Shown: positions 36,144 to 39,354 of the stretch, piece after piece | Position numbering within the stretch: the first letter of the stretch is position 1 | Layout of the letters: every line of letters starts with the position of its first letter | Assembly: GCF_002154555.1 (NCBI RefSeq) | Contig: NZ_MUNF01000138.1 | Span: 1 to 39,354, forward strand | DNA: 39,354 bases | From: Streptomyces murinus | GTDB lineage: Bacteria > Actinomycetota > Actinomycetes > Streptomycetales > Streptomycetaceae | Reading direction: 5' to 3' | The notes under the pieces: generated by a model | The model's input: only the letters and a program-made list of their open reading frames with translations | Database searches by the model: none | Told to the model about the DNA's origin: nothing | Made by a program: the position numbers and the translations under genes

Positions 36144-36836
36144 ATGGCAGAACGCCCCACACCCGGGCACGGCGAACCGCAGCCGGAGGACGGTCGCGCG
36201 CGGGGCGACCTCGGACGCCGGCTCCAGCGGCGCCGGGCGGAACTCGGGCTGAGCCGGGAAGAAGTGGCCGAGCGCGCCGGCATGGCCGAGGCGTACGTCG
36301 CCCATCTGGAGCAGCACAGCACTGCCGCACCCGACTCCGGCACCCTGCTGCGGCTCGCCGGAGCGCTGCGCACCAGCCCCCAGGAACTCGGCGGCGGATA
36401 CTCCGGGCTGCCGTCCGGACTGGGGCAGGCCGCCCGCGATCCCCGGATGGGCGAACTCGACGAACAGGAGTGCAGGGAGCTGCTGTCGACGCACGGCGTC
36501 GGAAGGTTCTCCCTCAGCACCGAGGGCGCGCCCGTCGTCCTCCCGGTGAACTACACCGTCGTGGACGGCGCGATCGTGTTCCGGACCCGCGAGGGCTCGG
36601 TGATCACCCAGGGCCTCGACCGTGAGGTGGCCTTCGAGGTGGACCGGGTGGACGACGCGTTGAGCGAGGGCTGGAGCGTACTGGTGCGGGGGACCGCCCG
36701 CGTGGTGAGCGACCCCGGCGAGGCGGAGCGGCTGGCCGAGCGCGCGTACAGCACCCCGTGGGCCGGCGGGGGCCGCGATCTGTGGGTGCGGATCGAACCC
36801 ACGGCGTACACGGGCCGTCGTATCGAAGCGGGATGA
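36144..36836 (+). CDS. XRE-type HTH fused to a pyridoxamine-oxidase-like flavin-binding domain
   Basis: A 230-aa fusion protein. Residues 20-78 form an XRE HTH (LQRRRAELGLSREEVAERAGMAEAYVAHLE). Residues 95-230 form a split-barrel domain related to PNPOx and flavin-reductase-like FMN or F420 proteins, with HGVGRFSLSTEGAPVVLPVNYT and VTQG-like segments. Such fusions are common in Streptomyces and could be flavin- or redox-sensing regulators. ATG at 36144 has GAGGAGTGAG upstream. A neighbouring CBS-BON and USP gene set suggests a stress or dormancy context. Confidence 0.88.
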   Translation: MAERPTPGHGEPQPEDGRARGDLGRRLQRRRAELGLSREEVAERAGMAEAYVAHLEQHSTAAPDSGTLLRLAGALRTSPQELGGGYSGLPSGLGQAARDPRMGELDEQECRELLSTHGVGRFSLSTEGAPVVLPVNYTVVDGAIVFRTREGSVITQGLDREVAFEVDRVDDALSEGWSVLVRGTARVVSDPGEAERLAERAYSTPWAGGGRDLWVRIEPTAYTGRRIEAG

Positions 36837-36896
36837 GAGCGACGGGGGTTCGGCGCGGACGGATCTCGCCGAGCCCCGCGCTCCGCCGCACGGGCC

Positions 36897-37532
36897 TCAC
36901 CCCGGGCGCGCCACCCCTTCGGGGGTTACCGACGGCACCAGATTGACCACTCCGACGACTCCGTCCAGCCGCCAGGCCGCGAAGCCGGCGCGGGCGATGG
37001 CGCCGCGCAGTTCCGCGCCGCCCGCGAGGGTCACGATGCCGTCCCGCACGGACACGGTGACGGCCTCCGGCGGCAGGCCCAGCTCGCCCGACACGATCTC
37101 CTCGGCCACCTGGCGGCGGATCTCGTCGTCCCCGCGCAGAAAGACCCGGAGCAGGTCACGGCGGGTGACGATGCCGATCAGCCGGTCCTCCTCGTCCACC
37201 ACGGGCAGCCGCTCCACACCACGCCGCTCCATCAGCCGCGCGGCGTCGGAGACCCGCTGCTCGGGGTGGACGGTGACGGCGGGCGTCGACATCAGTTCGC
37301 GCGCCGGTGACTCCCGTGCCGGCTCGTCGGGGGCCTGCGCCTGCCGGGCGGCCCGTTCGCGCACCAGGTCGGAGGCCGAGACGACGCCGAGCACCTTGTC
37401 GTCGTGGTCGATCACCGGCAGCCCGCTGATCCCGTACCGGTCCAGCAGCCGGGTCACGGCCGCGGACGACATCGTCTCCGACGCGGTGACGACATCGCCG
37501 GTCATCACCTCGCCGATCGTGCTCTGGATCAC
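36897..37532 (-). CDS. Tandem-CBS and BON domain protein
   Basis: A 211-aa protein. CBS1 (about 7-60) has VMTGDVVTASETMS and GISGLPVID; CBS2 (about 80-135) has MSTPAVTVHPEQRV and GVERLPVVDE; a BON domain (about 145-205) follows with VSVRDGIVTLAGGAELRG. CBS pairs bind adenosine nucleotides and BON domains bind phospholipids or proteins. GTG at 37532 is the start because AAGGAGGA lies at good spacing. Proteins of this design are common in hypoxia and dormancy regulons of actinobacteria. It is convergent with the XRE fusion gene. Confidence 0.92.
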   Translation of the reverse strand: MIQSTIGEVMTGDVVTASETMSSAAVTRLLDRYGISGLPVIDHDDKVLGVVSASDLVRERAARQAQAPDEPARESPARELMSTPAVTVHPEQRVSDAARLMERRGVERLPVVDEEDRLIGIVTRRDLLRVFLRGDDEIRRQVAEEIVSGELGLPPEAVTVSVRDGIVTLAGGAELRGAIARAGFAAWRLDGVVGVVNLVPSVTPEGVARPG

Positions 37533-37707
37533 GGCTCTTCCTCCTTCAGGGTGGGCGGGCCCGCTTCGCCGGCTGGCGGTCGATGTCCCGCCTTCGTGAG
37601 CCCGCTCGACGCCCCGGCCACGCGCGTCCCCGCTGTCCGTTTCGAGCCGGTACCACCAGCGTGCCGCCTCCGTCGCCCGGGGCCGAGGGCCGGGCGCCCC
37701 CGTGAAC

Positions 37708-37722
37708 GGGACCTTTGGTCCT
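37708..37722. promoter_or_regulatory. DevR/OsdR-like palindromic box, upstream of the CBS-BON gene
   Basis: GGGACCTTTGGTCCT contains the perfect palindrome GGACC-TTT-GGTCC. It lies 176 bp upstream of the CBS-BON start, nearly the same distance as the box before 36144. The rest of the 686-bp gap to 38218 holds the 179-bp element at 37781, short repeats and no gene. Confidence 0.5.
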
Positions 37723-37780
37723 GTACCCGGACCCCTTCCGGCTCCGCCGGAGTGGGCGGACCGGCCGCCCCGCCACCGCG

Positions 37781-37959
37781 CTAGGGCCTGTCTGACAATT
37801 CCCGTCTGCCGCGCGACGCCATGCACGCACTCTCGCGGCACCGGGCGCAGACCCAAGTACGTCCAGTACGAGGGCCTACGCCCGGCACCCCGAGAGCACG
37901 CACCTGACGCCGCGCGGCCGCCCTCCGGGCGACGACGGGAATTGTCAGACAGGCCCTAG
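37781..37959. mobile_element. 179-bp element with perfect 26-bp terminal inverted repeats (MITE-like)
   Basis: The left end CTAGGGCCTGTCTGACAATT (plus 6 bp, 37781-37806) and the right end (37934-37959) are exact complements over 26 bp. Both ends carry CTAG, which could be the 4-bp target duplication of an IS5-type element. The interior is also an imperfect inverted repeat (about 32 of 43 positions), and most differences are A/G or C/T, which become G-U pairs in minus-strand RNA. There is no coding capacity. It fits a non-autonomous MITE, or a long-hairpin RNA element. Confidence 0.8.
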
Positions 37960-37966
37960 GGGCCGC

Positions 37967-38010
37967 GCCCGGACGGTGCCCGGCCCCATGCCCGGACGGT
38001 GCCCGGCCCC
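37967..38010. repeat. Direct repeat, 21 bp x2
   Basis: GCCCGGACGGTGCCCGGCCC plus one C occurs at 37967-37987 and 37990-38010, with AT between. It lies just beyond the right end of the 179-bp element and codes for nothing recognisable. Confidence 0.85.
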
Positions 38011-38218
38011 GTGCGTGCCGCCCGAGGACGTGCGCCGTCGCCGGTCGGGGGCCCGGTCGCCCGCCCGCGTCGGCGGGGCGCTTCTCCAGGGGACGCCCGG
38101 CCTCCGGACGACCCACTCGGCCCACGGGCGCGAGTCCCCTTCACGAGGCACGCTTGTCGTACGGGAGAGCGCTCGGTGGACGGCGGGAAGCGTCGGGTCG
38201 GATCCGGAGGGACACGTC

Positions 38219-39097
38219 ATGGCTGGTCATATCGCGGTGGGAGTCGACGGGTCCCCGCAGAGTGTCGCCGCCGCTCACTGGGCCGCGCAGGAGGCGGTGC
38301 GCCGGGGTGCCGAGCTGGTCGTGGTGCACGCGTGGGTCACCCAGGTGCGGTCGGCGCCGCTGGCGACGCGGGACAGCACGGAACGCGGCTGGGCGGAGCG
38401 CGTGCTGCGGGAGGCGGTCGACAGCGTGCGCGCGGCGCATCCGACGCTGGCCGTGACCGGCAGGCTGATCACCGAGTCGCCCGTGCCCGCGCTGCTGTCC
38501 GTGGCCGCCGAGACGGACACACTGGTGGTGGGCACCCTCGGGCTCGGCCGGGCCGCCGGGGTCCTCGTCGGCTCGGTCTCGCTGCGGGTCGCGGGCCGCG
38601 CCCCCTGCCCGGTGGTGCTGGTCCGGGCGGGCCGCAGCGCCGCCGACGAGCATCTGCCGGCCGCTCCCGGACTCGCGCCGGACGAGATCCCGAGCATCCC
38701 CTACCGTGCCGTCGTGCTCGGCCTGGACGTCGACAGCGCCTGCGACGAGCCGATCGGGTTCGCCTTCGAGGCCGCCCGGCGGCGCCGCACCGAACTGCGG
38801 GTGTGCCATGTCCACGAGCCGGACGGCGGCGCCGGACCCGAGGGGGCGGCCGCCGCCGAGCACGCCGTCATCGCGCTGCTGCGGCCCTGGCACGAGAAGT
38901 ACCCGGACGTGTCCGTCGCCACGACCGTCACCGAGGGCCGGGCAGGGGACGAACTCGTGCGGGCCACCGACGGCGCGGGACTCGTCGTGGTGGGGCGCCG
39001 GATCAGCGGCAGCAGGCTCGGCGAGCGCCTCGGCCAGGTCGCCCACGCGGTCGTCCAGCACGCCGAGTGCCCGGTCGCGGTCGTCCCGCACGACTGA
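38219..39097 (+). CDS. Tandem-domain universal stress protein (UspA x2)
   Basis: A 292-aa protein of two UspA domains (about 1-140 and 160-292). The first begins IAVGVDGSPQSVAAAHWAA and ends with an ATP-binding G-x2-G-x9-G-S motif, GTLGLGRAAGVLVGS. The second, VVLGLDVDSACDEPIGFAFEAARRR, lacks that full motif (GRRISGSRLGE), so only one domain may bind ATP. The start is ATG at 38219 with CCGGAGGGA upstream. Such proteins are typical of DevR/OsdR dormancy regulons. Confidence 0.93.
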   Translation: MAGHIAVGVDGSPQSVAAAHWAAQEAVRRGAELVVVHAWVTQVRSAPLATRDSTERGWAERVLREAVDSVRAAHPTLAVTGRLITESPVPALLSVAAETDTLVVGTLGLGRAAGVLVGSVSLRVAGRAPCPVVLVRAGRSAADEHLPAAPGLAPDEIPSIPYRAVVLGLDVDSACDEPIGFAFEAARRRRTELRVCHVHEPDGGAGPEGAAAAEHAVIALLRPWHEKYPDVSVATTVTEGRAGDELVRATDGAGLVVVGRRISGSRLGERLGQVAHAVVQHAECPVAVVPHD

Positions 39098-39109
39098 GCA
39101 CGGCGGAGA

Positions 39110-39138
39110 GCCGTACGAGGCCGTACGAGCCGTACGAG
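39110..39138. repeat. Short tandem repeat of GCCGTACGAG
   Basis: GCCGTACGAG is repeated about three times in 29 bp, followed by a diverged GGATACGAG. It lies between the USP gene and the edge amidohydrolase. Confidence 0.8.
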
Positions 39139-39184
39139 AGGGATACGAGAGGGAAGCGGGCAGGATGTGTGGACCGAACGCCCG

Positions 39185-39354
39185 TCAGCGGGCGCCCCGG
39201 TGCACCACCTGCCCGCCCGTCACCGTCAACTCCACCGGTGCGTCGGCGAGTTCGTCGGCGGACGCGAGCACGGGGTCCACGCCGAACGCGGTCAGGTCGG
39301 CGCGGAACCCCGGCGCGATACGACCCGCTGCCCCCGACTCGCCCGCCGCGGCGG
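39185..39354 (-). CDS. C-terminal end of an amidohydrolase (YtcJ/Amidohydro_3 type), cut by the window edge
   Basis: The last 56 codons of a minus-strand gene whose N-terminal part lies beyond the window. The visible protein reads GRIAPGFRADLTAFGVDPV, then TVTGGQVVHRG and stop. The APGFRADLTAF and GGQVVHRG segments are the usual C-terminal strands of metal-dependent amidohydrolases of the YtcJ type. The metal site lies outside the window, so the function cannot be narrowed. Confidence 0.8.
   Translation of the reverse strand, partial: AAAGESGAAGRIAPGFRADLTAFGVDPVLASADELADAPVELTVTGGQVVHRGAR

Overview
The window is high-GC actinobacterial chromosomal DNA, almost certainly Streptomyces. Signs of this are the strong GC bias at third codon positions, many GTG and TTG starts, several probable leaderless promoters (a -10 hexamer about 7 nt before the ATG), PAS/GAF/SpoIIE/HATPase phosphatases, an HbpS-SenS-SenR system, a zinc-free L33, and a beta-lactamase locus organised like blaL-blaA-blaB of S. 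cacaoi. The gene mix (resistance, redox, accessory enzymes, many small regulators) suits a chromosome arm rather than the core. No integrase, transposase, CRISPR array, rRNA or biosynthetic cluster was seen.

Layout. 0-6 kb: a penicillin-binding transpeptidase, two PP2C/SpoIIE phosphatases and a tiny membrane protein. 6-12 kb: a TetR repressor divergent from a four-gene operon for a molybdenum aldehyde or xanthine oxidoreductase of PaoABC(D) type. 12-16 kb: an FAD monooxygenase, an unknown 318-aa protein, a Cys-free L33, two overlapping small genes and a secreted SGNH hydrolase. 16-20 kb: a rifampicin-monooxygenase-like gene (rox) under a near-canonical rifamycin-associated element, then a divergent SDR/TetR pair and a small secreted protein. 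20-24 kb: a decayed hydrolase pseudogene, a secreted trypsin-like protease, an acetate-type transporter, an unknown membrane protein and a GNAT. 24-30 kb: furA-katG next to hbpS and senS-senR, a peroxide/haem-responsive unit. 30-36 kb: a blaB-blaA / blaL divergon, an ArsR repressor, a VOC protein, an odd class II tRNA-like gene and a CmlR-type chloramphenicol exporter. 36-39 kb: an XRE-flavin-binding fusion, a CBS-BON protein, a 179-bp inverted-repeat element, a tandem universal stress protein and the edge of an amidohydrolase.

How the genes fit together. Three candidate antibiotic-resistance determinants (rox, class A beta-lactamase, CmlR-like exporter) lie within 20 kb. FurA and SenS-SenR probably both feed into KatG and HbpS. 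The last 3 kb resembles a dormancy-type (DevR/OsdR-like) gene set, and two genes there have GGGACC-type palindromes at similar distances. The items I would look at first are the tRNA-like gene with no normal anticodon arm (34311-34405), the 179-bp element whose minus-strand RNA folds through G-U pairs (37781-37959), the stacked palindromes ahead of rox, and the dormancy-like boxes.
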